Source: Desulfocapsa sp. (GTDB lineage: Bacteria; Desulfobacterota; Desulfobulbia; Desulfobulbales; Desulfocapsaceae). From it: a DNA stretch of 64,000 nt. Positions 35,472 through 44,290 of this stretch are shown here, piece by piece. The notes beneath the pieces are model-generated. The model was not told the DNA's origin and did not search any database. It saw nothing but the letters and a program-made list of their open reading frames with translations. Where the stretch lies: NCBI GenBank assembly GCA_016765495.1, contig JAESPV010000069.1, forward strand, positions 1-64,000, in the 5' to 3' direction. A program made the position numbers and the translations under genes. Every line of letters begins with the position of its first letter. The first letter of the stretch is position 1.

Positions 35472-36590
35472 TTATCTGTCAATCTCAGGTATAACTAAGT
35501 CTAAGCTTCCCAGCATGGCGAGTGCATCCATTAGCAACATGCCCTCACATGCCTCATCAAAGAGACACATATTTGAATACGTTGGAGAACGAAGTTTGAA
35601 GCGATAGGCGTTCTTGGTTCCGTCACTTACAAGCCTGATACCAAAACTGCCCCGTGCTGTTTCAACAGCCTGGTAATAATCACCCACCGGAGGTTTAATC
35701 AGTTTTGGTTTTTTTGCGGGCATGACAGGCCCGTCCGGTAATTTATCAAGTCCCTGTTCAATAATACGCAGAGATTGTTCCATTTCATCCATACGAACCA
35801 TGTAACGGGCAAGAGAGTCGCATTCGTGATAAACCGGTACGTCAAAATCAAATTCTGAATATACAGAGTAGGGTTCGTTTTTACGAACGTCAAAATCGAT
35901 TCCTGAACCACGGGCAACTGCACCTGTTGCTCCGTATTTACGGCACATTTCAGCAGAAATCGGCCCGATACCTTCAAGGCGTTTTCTGAAAATGATATTG
36001 CCGGTTACCAGTGCCTTATATTTCTTTAATGACTTGCGCATCATTGGAATGATAGCTTTTGTTGCCTTGATGAAGTCGTCGTCGATATCATTAGACACTC
36101 CACCGAAGACGTGATAACAATAGGTAAGGCGAGACCCGGTGATACCTTCCAGTGCATCGAGTATATGTTCACGATCCTGAAGGGCATACATAAGCGGTGT
36201 AAACCCTCCAAGATCCATAACAAAGGCACCAAACCAAAAGAGATGTGATGCAATTCTGTTCAGCTCAACGGTGATTACCCGGATATACTCAGCACGCTCG
36301 GGAACTTCTATCCCTGCGGCACGCTCAATGGCCAGTACATGACAATGGGTATAACCCATAGCTCCCAGATAATCGAGACGACTCAAATTCGGGAGAACTT
36401 GTGGGTATGTTCTATTTTCACCCATAAGTTCATGCATACGATGAATATAGCCAAGAACGGTTTCAGCTTTGACGATATACTCACCATCCATCTCCATCTT
36501 GATCCGGAGAACACCATGGGTTGCAGGATGTTGTGGCCCGATGTTCAGGATAAAGGTTTCGTCCGGTTGGATTTGAATTGGTCCACTCAT
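35472..36590 (-). CDS. nuoD: Complex I 49-kDa subunit NuoD
   Basis: The 372-residue subunit starts its core with FILNIGPQHPATHGVLRIKM, including the quinone-site His, and has VLGYIHRMHELMGENRTYPQ and LPDGPVMPAKKPKL. It is separate from NuoC, not fused. The ATG overlaps the nuoC stop by 4 nt. Confidence 0.95.
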   Translation of the reverse strand: MSGPIQIQPDETFILNIGPQHPATHGVLRIKMEMDGEYIVKAETVLGYIHRMHELMGENRTYPQVLPNLSRLDYLGAMGYTHCHVLAIERAAGIEVPERAEYIRVITVELNRIASHLFWFGAFVMDLGGFTPLMYALQDREHILDALEGITGSRLTYCYHVFGGVSNDIDDDFIKATKAIIPMMRKSLKKYKALVTGNIIFRKRLEGIGPISAEMCRKYGATGAVARGSGIDFDVRKNEPYSVYSEFDFDVPVYHECDSLARYMVRMDEMEQSLRIIEQGLDKLPDGPVMPAKKPKLIKPPVGDYYQAVETARGSFGIRLVSDGTKNAYRFKLRSPTYSNMCLFDEACEGMLLMDALAMLGSLDLVIPEIDR

Positions 36591-37132
36591 GGTTTGAAAT
36601 CCTTTAAGAGGGGATGAAAGTCTGCGTCTTCTGGGAGGAGCAGAGGGATTAGGTGCGGATGCCCGTCAAATTTGATGCCAAAAAAGTCATGGGCCTCACG
36701 TTCGTGCCAGCTGGCACCGGCATATATCTTGGATATAGTAGGTATTTTTGGCTCAGAACGGGAAGTTCGGGTACGAATAACCACACGGCAGCGATCAAAG
36801 TCAAAACGGGAGAAGTCATAGACTGATTCAAGTTGATCTTCTTTTATCCAGTCTACTCCAGTAATACTTTCAAGAAAAAATCCAGCCTTATCAAGAATCA
36901 TTACAGCGGCAAGCAGTTGGCCTGGTTCAAGCTGTACGTCAATATCATAGCCATGCTCCGCATGATTACGTTCAATGACACCATTGACTCGAGGCTCTTC
37001 TTTTTTCTTGACCGGTTTCTTCTCTTTTTCACCTTCAGCTGCTGCCTCCGCAACCGGTTCTTCAACAACCAGTGGTGGATCAGGGAAAAGATCTTGCAGG
37101 GCAAGTTTTACAGTTTCTTTTATCATTGTCAT
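36587..37132 (-). CDS. nuoC: Complex I 30-kDa subunit NuoC
   Basis: The 181-residue protein ends in the NuoC motif ASWHEREAHDFFGIKFDGHP then LIPLLLPE. The N-terminal about 50 residues include a charged Ala/Glu/Lys-rich linker (EPVAEAAAEGEKEKKPVKKK) not typical of the core family. Two start codons (MTM) lie 6 nt apart and cannot be told apart. Confidence 0.92.
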   Translation of the reverse strand: MTMIKETVKLALQDLFPDPPLVVEEPVAEAAAEGEKEKKPVKKKEEPRVNGVIERNHAEHGYDIDVQLEPGQLLAAVMILDKAGFFLESITGVDWIKEDQLESVYDFSRFDFDRCRVVIRTRTSRSEPKIPTISKIYAGASWHEREAHDFFGIKFDGHPHLIPLLLPEDADFHPLLKDFKP

Positions 37133-37144
37133 CTTTCTCTATCC

Positions 37145-37666
37145 TCAGGCCTTTGCTTCAGGATCTTTCCAGCGGTTCCAACCAGAAATTTTATTTTCCA
37201 GTTGGAGGATTCCTTCGAGCAGTGCTTCGGGCCGCGGCGGGCAACCCGGTATATAGATATCAACCGGAAGAAATTTATCAGCACCAAGTACAATGGAGTA
37301 TTGACCTTCAAAGGAAAAAGGTCCCCCTGAAATAGCACAATTTCCAAGTGCCATCACCCACTTGGGTTCGGGCATCTGATCGTAAAGGACTTTGATACCA
37401 GGCATCATTTTCTTGGTGACGGTTCCAGCAACGATCATCAGATCGGCCTGTCTTGGGGATGGACGAAACACCTCAGCTCCAAAACGTGACATATCAAATC
37501 GTGCACAACCTGTGGCCATCATTTCAATAGCACAACAGGCAATACCAAATGTGAGTGGCCATAATGAGTTCACCCTGCCTATGTTGATGAGTTTGTCGGC
37601 CACGGCAAACTGAACAATAGATGAAGGTATTTGTTCTAACGGTGAAGGTATGTTCTGCGTTCCCAC
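37145..37666 (-). CDS. nuoB: Complex I subunit NuoB
   Basis: The 173-residue protein carries the four Cys ligands of cluster N2: [26 protein letters not shown] and [18 protein letters not shown] 37666 is taken as start because GGAG is about 8 nt upstream, giving an unusually long 31-nt overlap with nuoA. Confidence 0.94.
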   Translation of the reverse strand: MGTQNIPSPLEQIPSSIVQFAVADKLINIGRVNSLWPLTFGIACCAIEMMATGCARFDMSRFGAEVFRPSPRQADLMIVAGTVTKKMMPGIKVLYDQMPEPKWVMALGNCAISGGPFSFEGQYSIVLGADKFLPVDIYIPGCPPRPEALLEGILQLENKISGWNRWKDPEAKA

Positions 37667-38070
37667 TTGAAGACTCCTTTAATCCATGCGTATACAATTG
37701 AGAGTGCTAATATTCCAACAAACAAAAAAAGTTTAACGAAATCCCCGTAGATAACGCCCATATCTCGAAGTTCCTGGCTGTCATAAGCAAGAGCGACAGG
37801 AAAGAGAAAAAGAACATCCACCGCAAATGCAAGAAAAGTGAGTGCGTAGAGGAAAAAGACGGAATGATATCGAATCCAGGGGTCACCAATCGGTTCCATA
37901 CCACATTCGATGGCTTGACTGTTTTTACGATTAAACTGCCGGGTACCACGAGGCATGAAGATGTAGACGATGGCGATGGGTCCTATTGCAAATGCTAAGC
38001 CACCAAGGATAAAGACCGTGATCCATAGTATGTCATCCCGGTAGAGAAAATCAGAAAATTGAAGCTCCAT
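37636..38070 (-). CDS. nuoA: Complex I subunit NuoA
   Basis: The 144-residue protein has three membrane helices with the conserved [20 protein letters not shown] loop and [15 protein letters not shown]. It is the first gene of the nuo operon and holds part of the quinone entrance. Confidence 0.93.
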   Translation of the reverse strand: MELQFSDFLYRDDILWITVFILGGLAFAIGPIAIVYIFMPRGTRQFNRKNSQAIECGMEPIGDPWIRYHSVFFLYALTFLAFAVDVLFLFPVALAYDSQELRDMGVIYGDFVKLFLFVGILALSIVYAWIKGVFKWERRTYLHR

Positions 38071-38560
38071 CTAAAAACCTCTTGTGGTTGAGTTTGTCGG
38101 AAGGAATTCTGAAAGGCTGAATTTTCCTGATTAAAAGCTATAACCTTTTTACCTGTATTGTGGGTGTTGTCGGTTTGGCAAGCAACTACATTGTAGTTAA
38201 ACAAGTATGTCAAGGGATAATAAAATGGGGTTTACGGTTTGTATGGAAAACGGAACAAAGATTGAATTATTTATCCCATTAAAAGCAGCCTGTGTAGGCT
38301 CGAAAATGTTAATACTTGCGAACTTAATAAGTTATTAAAAAAGCTTTGTAATGAGATATGAATTTCTTGTCAACTTAAAAGTGGTCAATGGTTCATTTTT
38401 AGTTAAGAGAACCATCATTAAATTGAATATTAGGGTTTGTGTAAAAAATTCTGGTTTCATGGAAAAAGTATTGAGAAAAAGTACATAAATGATATGGTGA
38501 AAAATCTTGATTTTTAAAAACGATATATATTATCAAAAAAATTGAACAAAGGTTTTTAGA
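38071..38560. other. Divergent regulatory region between nuo and the LysR gene
   Basis: A 490-nt AT-rich region with no gene. It holds a nuo promoter candidate (38185-38213), an inverted repeat ATGGTTC-N14-GAACCAT (38388-38415) that could be a LysR-type operator, and TATATTAT near 38526 as a possible -10 for the LysR gene. Confidence 0.55.
38185..38213 (-). promoter_or_regulatory. Probable sigma-70 promoter of the nuo operon
   Basis: On the minus strand, a perfect TTGACA (-35, 38208-38213) is followed after 17 nt by TGTAGT (-10, 4 of 6 matches), about 115 nt before the nuoA start. Confidence 0.55.
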
Positions 38561-39532
38561 ATGTCCATCACATTGAGACAACTGGAAATATTCATTGCTG
38601 TTGCCGAAACAGCCCAGGTGACGAAAGCCAGTAAAAAACTTTTTGTTACCCAATCTGCTGTGAGTATGGCGCTGGCTGAGCTTGAAAGTCAGTTGGGTGG
38701 TTCTCTTTTTGATAGACATGGTCGCAGTTTGCTGCTCAACGAGCGCGGTCGATATCTGCTGCCCTTGTCCAAGGAAATCCTGTATCAGGTTGCTAATGTT
38801 GTAAATAGTATGTCGGTGAAAAACGACACCTTAGTTGGACGGATTAACGTGGTGGCTTCAACCACCATCGGAGACTATATCCTGCCCTATCTTATAGGTG
38901 CGTTTAAACGGATACATCCACAGATTCATATTAATCTGCTGGTGCATCACACCCGCTATGCTGAAAGTCTGGTCCTTGACGGGAAGGTTGAGGTTGGTTT
39001 TGTTGAGGGGCCTGTGGATAATCCGGATACCGTTAAACGTCTCTGGTTTAAAGATGAACTGGTTGTTATCGCAGGTCCCATGGATCCCTTATCTCAAAAA
39101 CACTCGTTTGATGTGAAGAAAGATTTTACCAATACCAGGTGGATCATGCGTGAAGAAGGCTCCGGAACTGTAGCAATTTTCAAAAAGAAGATGAAAAATT
39201 ATCTTGATCAAATTAATGTGGTCATGGAAATGGGACATCCGGAGTCTATTAAAAAAGCTGTGGAATCAGGTGTCGGTCTTGCTTGCCTTTCATATCTTAC
39301 GGTGTGTCGTGAAGTCGAGCATGGCTGGCTTAAAACTCTGCAGTTTGAAGGAGTTGACATGAAACGGAAGCTTCATATCATTTCACGAAAAAATCATAAA
39401 ATGAATGACGCTTTGGCTGAATTTTTATCTTTTTGTGATGTTATGTCTACCTGTTCTCAATCGCGATCCTGTCTTTCTTCACCGTGGAAACTGCAATCGC
39501 TTCTTGCGAAAAAGTCTGCTCAGAAGAAGTGA
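38561..39532 (+). CDS. LysR-family transcriptional regulator
   Basis: The 323-residue protein has an N-terminal winged helix-turn-helix (LRQLEIFIAVAETAQVTKAS, QSAVSMALAELESQLGGSLF) and an effector-binding domain (VASTTIGDYILPYLIGAFKR, MREEGSGT, ESGVGLACLSYLTV). It resembles the CysB/YeiE-like group, whose members respond to sulfur compounds, but the ligand is uncertain. It diverges from nuoA across 490 nt, so it may control nuo, itself, or the aminotransferase downstream. The tail (about 290-323) is Ser/Lys-rich and poorly conserved. Confidence 0.9.
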   Translation: MSITLRQLEIFIAVAETAQVTKASKKLFVTQSAVSMALAELESQLGGSLFDRHGRSLLLNERGRYLLPLSKEILYQVANVVNSMSVKNDTLVGRINVVASTTIGDYILPYLIGAFKRIHPQIHINLLVHHTRYAESLVLDGKVEVGFVEGPVDNPDTVKRLWFKDELVVIAGPMDPLSQKHSFDVKKDFTNTRWIMREEGSGTVAIFKKKMKNYLDQINVVMEMGHPESIKKAVESGVGLACLSYLTVCREVEHGWLKTLQFEGVDMKRKLHIISRKNHKMNDALAEFLSFCDVMSTCSQSRSCLSSPWKLQSLLAKKSAQKK

Positions 39533-39785
39533 ATTGGGAGTCTGTAATTAAAAAAAGCTTGCACTATATCTAGCCCGACAAGTCGGAAACTTTTAGTGTC
39601 GCTGGATAAGTACCTTGTGGGGATATGTAAGCTAGTAATTTCATTTATGCTCTTTAAAATGCTTGTTTTTTATTGCTGCTTTTATGGAGTAAGGTGCTAA
39701 GATGCGTTACCAAAGATTCTAACAATTGTGAGTGATCACCTTACGAATCACCAGATCCCTATCTACTTATATAAGGAAGAACGTC

Positions 39786-40985
39786 ATGTGGAAATCTGTT
39801 CAACCCGCCCCTCCGGATTCAATTCTTGGCCTTACTGAAGAGTTTAAGAAAGATCAAAATCCGCAAAAAGTAAATCTTGGTGTTGGTGTGTATAAGGACG
39901 AAGCAGGGAATACCCCTGTGCTTCGTTGTGTCAAAGCTGCAGAAAAAATACTGCTGAATACGCAGACCACTAAAAGCTACCTCCCCATCTCTGGCGATCC
40001 TGCCTATGCTGATGCGGTGCAGAGATTGATTTTTGGAGCAGGAAGTGAGGTGATCTCATCGGGTCGGGCAGTAACCGCTCATGCGCCTGGCGGAACTGGT
40101 GCTTTGCGTGTGGGGGCAGATCTTATCCATAAGTTTAGCCCTGATGCCAAGGTGTGGGTAAGCTCTCCTACCTGGGCCAATCATAATGGTATTTTTGGTG
40201 CTGCCGGTGCAGGATTTGAAATCACTCAGTACGGGTATTACGATTCAGAGAGCAAGGGGCTTGATTTTGATAAAATGATAAGTGATCTTGAGCAGGTTTC
40301 GACTGGTGATGTGGTTGTTTTGCATGCCTGTTGTCACAACCCCAGCGGGGTTGATTTGCATGACGAACAGTGGAAACAGGTGGCCGGACTTGCAGCCAAA
40401 AAAGGATGGATTCCTTTTCTTGATTTTGCGTATCAGGGATTCGGAGACGGTGTGGATGAAGATCGTTATAGTGTTGAGCAATTTGCGGCTGCGGGAATAG
40501 ATTTTCTTGTGGCCAGTTCGTTTTCCAAGAATTTTGGGTTGTATAATGAACGTACCGGAGCCATCACAGTTGTGACCCCTGATGAGTCCCAGGCTAAGGT
40601 GGTGATGAGCCATTTAAAGACCATTATTCGTACAAATTATTCTAATCCTCCGGCTCATGGCGGTATGGTTGCCACTTTGATTCTGGATACTCCGGAATTA
40701 CATAAAATGTGGCTTGAAGAACTCGCCGAAATGCGCAATCGCATCGTCAATATGCGAAAAATGCTGGTTGCCGGACTTGCTGCACAGGGCGTTGAGGGAG
40801 ACTTTTCATTTATTGAAAAACAGCGTGGAATGTTTTCTTTCAGCGGCTGGTCGGATGATGTGGTTAGCAGCTTGAGAAAGAATAACAATATTTATGTTGT
40901 TGGTGGTGGCAGGATTAATTTAGCCGGGTTAACCACCGCAAACATAGAATATGTGAGCAAAGCAGTAGCAGACGCTATGAAATGA
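39786..40985 (+). CDS. Aspartate/aromatic aminotransferase (class I, AspC/TyrB-like)
   Basis: The 399-residue PLP enzyme has the AspC/TyrB layout: VNLGVGVYKDEAGNTPVL at the N-terminus, TAHAPGGTGALRVGADLI, CCHNPSGVDL, and the PLP-lysine segment SSFSKNFGLYNERTGA. It transfers amino groups between aspartate or aromatic amino acids and 2-oxo acids; substrate preference is not decidable. ATG 39786 has AAGGA 8 nt upstream, while an upstream in-frame start adds 18 unsupported residues. Its TGA lies at the edge of a long palindrome. Confidence 0.9.
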   Translation: MWKSVQPAPPDSILGLTEEFKKDQNPQKVNLGVGVYKDEAGNTPVLRCVKAAEKILLNTQTTKSYLPISGDPAYADAVQRLIFGAGSEVISSGRAVTAHAPGGTGALRVGADLIHKFSPDAKVWVSSPTWANHNGIFGAAGAGFEITQYGYYDSESKGLDFDKMISDLEQVSTGDVVVLHACCHNPSGVDLHDEQWKQVAGLAAKKGWIPFLDFAYQGFGDGVDEDRYSVEQFAAAGIDFLVASSFSKNFGLYNERTGAITVVTPDESQAKVVMSHLKTIIRTNYSNPPAHGGMVATLILDTPELHKMWLEELAEMRNRIVNMRKMLVAGLAAQGVEGDFSFIEKQRGMFSFSGWSDDVVSSLRKNNNIYVVGGGRINLAGLTTANIEYVSKAVADAMK

Positions 40986-41094
40986 GTGCTCCCAGGTACA
41001 GCATCTTCGCTCACGATTGCATCTGACCGCATAGAAAAAAACTATTGCGGTCAGATGCAATGGTGAGCGTACCTGCTGCACCTGGAAACACTCA
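40983..41094. repeat. Long imperfect palindrome between convergent genes
   Basis: Arms of about 52 nt (40983-41034 and 41042-41094) match at about 45 positions around an A-rich 7-nt loop; the inner 16 pairs (ATTGCATCTGACCGCA) are almost perfect. It starts with the TGA stop of the aminotransferase and ends 11 nt before the truA stop, so it fills the convergent gap and may terminate both transcripts. It could also be a decayed MITE. Confidence 0.85.
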
Positions 41095-41105
41095 TTTATT
41101 GCATG

Positions 41106-41870
41106 TTATTCTTTGTTGTACTGTACTTTTTTTAGAAATAGCCCGTGGGCTGGTGCTGTTGCGCTGGCTACTGAACGATCTTTGGCTTCAAGAATTACTT
41201 TAAATCCTTGTACTGTTTTTCTTCCTTTTCCAACTTCGAGTACGGTTCCCACAATATTACGTACCATATGACGTAGAAAACCATCGCCGGTAAATACAAA
41301 TTGAAGGGTATTCTTAGTGGTTGGATGTACGTTTGCTTGCTGTAAAGTCCTTATGCTGCCACGTCCGGTGGTGATACTTTTGTCTCTTGATCCCGATGCT
41401 TCAAAACTGGCGAAATCGTGGGTGCCGATAATGAGGTCAAGGCATTGCTGCATTGCTTCTATCGCCAAATCCTGCGGAATATGGACAGCATACAAACGAT
41501 TGACAGGAGATTGAATTGCTCCGGTCTCAATTGTGTAAAGATAGGTTTTTGAGGTGGTTGAGAAGCGGGCATGAAAATCAGGATCTGCCTCCTTGATTTC
41601 AAGTATTCGAATGGCAGAGGGAAGAATGGAGTTCGCCCCTCTTAGAAGTTTGGGGAGTGGTATAAGAGAGTCTGTTTTGAAGCTTGCAGCCATTCCATAT
41701 GCATGCACACCGGCGTCAGTCCTGCCAGCCCCGTGGAGAATTACAGAGTTGTTGGTGATCTTTCCAAGAACACGCTCAAGTTCTCCTTGAATAGTGGGCG
41801 CATTTGATTGTTTTTGCCAACCGCTGAAGTTTGTACCATCAAAGGCAACGATCAATTTGAGATTACGCAT
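41106..41870 (-). CDS. truA: tRNA pseudouridine synthase A
   Basis: The 254-residue enzyme has the catalytic Asp in LHGAGRTDAGVHAYG, the N-terminal VAFDGTNFSGWQKQ and GDGFLRHMVRNIVGTVLEVG. TruA makes pseudouridine at positions 38-40 of tRNAs. It follows argC after 12 nt, on the same strand. Confidence 0.94.
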   Translation of the reverse strand: MRNLKLIVAFDGTNFSGWQKQSNAPTIQGELERVLGKITNNSVILHGAGRTDAGVHAYGMAASFKTDSLIPLPKLLRGANSILPSAIRILEIKEADPDFHARFSTTSKTYLYTIETGAIQSPVNRLYAVHIPQDLAIEAMQQCLDLIIGTHDFASFEASGSRDKSITTGRGSIRTLQQANVHPTTKNTLQFVFTGDGFLRHMVRNIVGTVLEVGKGRKTVQGFKVILEAKDRSVASATAPAHGLFLKKVQYNKE

Positions 41871-41882
41871 GGCAGTAAACTC

Positions 41883-42923
41883 TCAGGGAAAAAATGGGGC
41901 TCCTTCCAGTCCGGTGCTTTCATCAATACCGCACATGAGATTCATATTATGAATGGCCTGTCCAGCGGCACCTTTTACAATGTTATCAATGGCTGAAATA
42001 ATAATTATCCTGTCGGTTCGTTTGTCAATTGCAAAACCGATATCACAGAAGTTCGATCCCCTTACATGCTGAGTTGCCGGGAAGGTGCCCTCTGGAACCA
42101 GACGAACAAAAGGTTCAGCATCATACATGTTCGTATACAGTTTTTGTACATCTTCCGTCGATAGATTTGATGTGAGATCAGCGTAAGTGGTGCTTAATAT
42201 TCCACGGGCAATGGGAAGCAGGTGCGGGGTAAAAGATATTGTTACGCTGTTCTTGTTCAGAACGCTTAGCTCCTGCTCAATCTCAGGTAGATGTCTGTGA
42301 GTTCCACCAACTTTGTAGGCCTTGAATCCATCATGTACTTCACAAAAAAGTGAACTTACACTGGCTGCACGTCCAGCACCGGTTGTCCCGGATTTTGCAT
42401 CAACTATAATTGTGGCTGGATCAATAATTCCTTCTTTTAACAGCGGTGCTATGCCGAGTACGATAGAAGTCGGGTAACATCCCGGATTCGCAATAAGCCT
42501 GGCCTGTTTGATCTGCTCACGATATAGCTCTGGTAAGCCGTACACGGCTTCCTTGATAAACTCAGGGGAGGAATGTTCCTGATACCATTCTTCATAGGTG
42601 GCAACATCACGTAAACGATAATCGGCAGAGAGATCAACGACTTTTTTGCCTTCCCTCAGGAGCTGAGGGACAAGATCCATGGCTGTTTTATGGGGCACTG
42701 CAGCAAAAAAGAGATCCGCACGTTTACACAGTTCATCCACCGATAGGTTTTCGCACAGGATATCTGTCTTACCCAGGAGATTTGGAAACACTTCAGAAAG
42801 TGGTTTTCCGGCATATTGGCGAGATGTCGCTGCGGTCAGTTCAAATTCAGGGTGATTACAGAGAATACGAGCAAGTTCTACTCCGGTATAACCGGAGGCT
42901 CCGATGATGGCGACACGTAACAT
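41883..42923 (-). CDS. argC: N-acetyl-gamma-glutamyl-phosphate reductase
   Basis: The 346-residue enzyme has the NADP-binding start [16 protein letters not shown], the catalytic Cys in [14 protein letters not shown], and [12 protein letters not shown]. It reduces N-acetylglutamyl phosphate in arginine synthesis. No other arg gene is near. It starts just after the rpsI terminator, so it must have its own promoter or depend on read-through. Confidence 0.95.
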   Translation of the reverse strand: MLRVAIIGASGYTGVELARILCNHPEFELTAATSRQYAGKPLSEVFPNLLGKTDILCENLSVDELCKRADLFFAAVPHKTAMDLVPQLLREGKKVVDLSADYRLRDVATYEEWYQEHSSPEFIKEAVYGLPELYREQIKQARLIANPGCYPTSIVLGIAPLLKEGIIDPATIIVDAKSGTTGAGRAASVSSLFCEVHDGFKAYKVGGTHRHLPEIEQELSVLNKNSVTISFTPHLLPIARGILSTTYADLTSNLSTEDVQKLYTNMYDAEPFVRLVPEGTFPATQHVRGSNFCDIGFAIDKRTDRIIIISAIDNIVKGAAGQAIHNMNLMCGIDESTGLEGAPFFP

Positions 42924-42947
42924 GGTCTTTCCCGGTGAATTTTAAAT

Positions 42948-42982
42948 AAAAAAAAAGGGAATAACAGTTATCTGTTATTCCC
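42948..42982 (-). terminator. Terminator of the rplM-rpsI operon
   Basis: Perfect 11-bp stem (GGGAATAACAG with complement), TTAT/ATAA loop, followed on the minus strand by nine T residues. Confidence 0.92.
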
Positions 42983-43039
42983 CTCATAAAACAGCCAAAT
43001 TTTAAAGCGTCTTGTTTAATTTTCCAATAAGATAGAATA

Positions 43040-43066
43040 AAACAAGAAACAAGAAACAAGAAACAG
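43040..43066. repeat. Tandem 7-mer AAACAAG, about 3.8 copies
   Basis: Three exact AAACAAG units are followed by AAACA, ending just 10 nt before the rpsI stop codon in the 3' untranslated region. Confidence 0.8.
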
Positions 43067-43075
43067 TAAAATGTA

Positions 43076-43468
43076 TTAGCGTTTTGAAAACTGAAATTTA
43101 GCGCGGGCGCCTTTCTGACCGTACTTCTTACGCTCTTTCATACGAGGGTCACGGGTAAGAAGACCTGATTTTTTAAGTGTTCCTCTGTTTTCTGCATCAA
43201 CTACTAGAAGTGCGCGGGAAATTCCGTGGGTCAGAGCATCTACCTGAGCGGATTTTCCACCACCAAGAAGCGTTGCCATAACATCGAAATTTTCAAAAGT
43301 ATCAGTTACCTTGAAGGGCTTCTCTATTTTGTGAGTCTTGAAAATTCCACCGAAATAATTTTCCGGAGTCATTTTGTTAACTAAAATCTTTCCGGTTCCT
43401 GGAGTGAGCCATACCTTTGCAACAGCACTTTTTCTTTTGCCTGTGGCATAAAAACTATCTTGAGCCAT
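43076..43468 (-). CDS. rpsI: 30S ribosomal protein S9
   Basis: The 130-residue protein has FYATGKRKSAVAKVWL at the N-terminus and the terminal RDPRMKERKKYGQKGARAKF then QFSKR, whose last residues contact P-site tRNA. It follows rplM after 33 nt, the universal L13-S9 operon. Confidence 0.97.
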   Translation of the reverse strand: MAQDSFYATGKRKSAVAKVWLTPGTGKILVNKMTPENYFGGIFKTHKIEKPFKVTDTFENFDVMATLLGGGKSAQVDALTHGISRALLVVDAENRGTLKKSGLLTRDPRMKERKKYGQKGARAKFQFSKR

Positions 43469-43501
43469 GATCTAATATCTCCGTAATTTCTTTTGTCTTT
43501 T

Positions 43502-43930
43502 TTATATGTCTAAGTCGACAGGCATTTGTGCTGCGTGAGTATGCTCAGAACCAGCAAATAGTCTCAGCTTTTTCAGTTGCTGACGTCCAAGTTTGTTTTT
43601 TGGAAGCATTCCTCTCACTGCTTTATACAGTACTTCAGTGGGATGCTTGACAAGAAGTTCTTTAGCAGTGGTCTCTTTCATACTGCCAATGTACCCGGAG
43701 TGACTATAATATTTCTTTTGGTCCCATTTTCTGCCGGTAAGACGAATTTTGTCGGCATTGGTAACAACTACAAAGTCACCATTATCAATAAAGGTGCAAA
43801 AGCTTGGCTTGTGTTTGCCACGCAGCCGAATAGCGATCTCTGTGGCAAGACGACCGAGAATCTTACCTTCGGCATTTACATGGTGCCATTTTTTTTCGAT
43901 CTCATTGACCGGAGTAAGGTAGGTTGTCAT
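43502..43930 (-). CDS. rplM: 50S ribosomal protein L13
   Basis: The 142-residue protein shows KKWHHVNAEGKILGRLATEI, GDFVVVTNADKIRLTGRK and VRGMLPKNKLGRQQLKKL, matching L13. The spacer upstream to the tRNA-Gly gene is only about 80 nt and is largely a hairpin, so transcription may start before the tRNA. Confidence 0.97.
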   Translation of the reverse strand: MTTYLTPVNEIEKKWHHVNAEGKILGRLATEIAIRLRGKHKPSFCTFIDNGDFVVVTNADKIRLTGRKWDQKKYYSHSGYIGSMKETTAKELLVKHPTEVLYKAVRGMLPKNKLGRQQLKKLRLFAGSEHTHAAQMPVDLDI

Positions 43931-43970
43931 GTTTTTCTATTGTCCTTTAAGGATGGTGCAAATAATAATA

Positions 43971-44000
43971 AAAAAAAGGTTCGAACAATGTCGAACCTTT
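43971..44000 (-). terminator. Hairpin with T-run between tRNA-Gly and rplM
   Basis: AAGGTTCGA pairs with TCGAACCTT (9 bp, 6-nt loop) and is followed on the minus strand by TTTTTTTATTATTATT. It may terminate the tRNA transcript or act as a leaky attenuator for rplM-rpsI. Confidence 0.75.
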
Positions 44001-44012
44001 TGAACTGTTAAG

Positions 44013-44087
44013 TGGAGCGGGAAACGAGATTCGAACTCGCGACTTCAACCTTGGCAAGGTTACACTCTACCACTGAGTTATTCCCGC
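44013..44087 (-). tRNA. tRNA-Gly (anticodon GCC)
   Basis: The minus strand gives a 75-nt cloverleaf: acceptor GCGGGAA/TTCCCGC, D-loop with AGTGGTAGAGT, anticodon arm ACCTTGCCAAGGT, T-arm CGAGTTCGAATCTCG, discriminator T and encoded CCA. Confidence 0.97.
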
Positions 44088-44110
44088 TCGTGTATGACAA
44101 AACGGCATTT

Positions 44111-44140
44111 AAAATACTCATAAATACTATGCCTTGTCAA
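44111..44140 (-). promoter_or_regulatory. Promoter of tRNA-Gly
   Basis: On the minus strand, a perfect TTGACA (44135-44140) is followed after 18 nt by TATTTT (44111-44116), about 24 nt before the mature tRNA 5' end. No stable-RNA discriminator was confirmed. Confidence 0.6.
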
Positions 44141-44225
44141 TAGAAAAGTTTGCACAACCTAGCATGCAAATGAAAAAGAGTCTAGTTCGAAATGAAAATA
44201 GAGATGGTCTTAGGTGTGTAAAGTG

Positions 44226-44234
44226 TGCTATAAT
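44226..44234 (+). promoter_or_regulatory. Extended -10 promoter for hisB
   Basis: TGCTATAAT is a perfect extended -10 element about 57 nt before the hisB start; the -35 region is poor, as is common with extended -10 promoters. Confidence 0.5.
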
Positions 44235-44290
44235 CTTATCTTAATTCAATTTATTTGTTTTTTTTATTTTAAAGAAAGATGAGGGAGCTC

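Noticed and set aside
37636-37666. Possible frameshift between nuoA and nuoB
   Set aside because: The 31-nt overlap has a GGAG site for the nuoB GTG, and both proteins have complete family ends.
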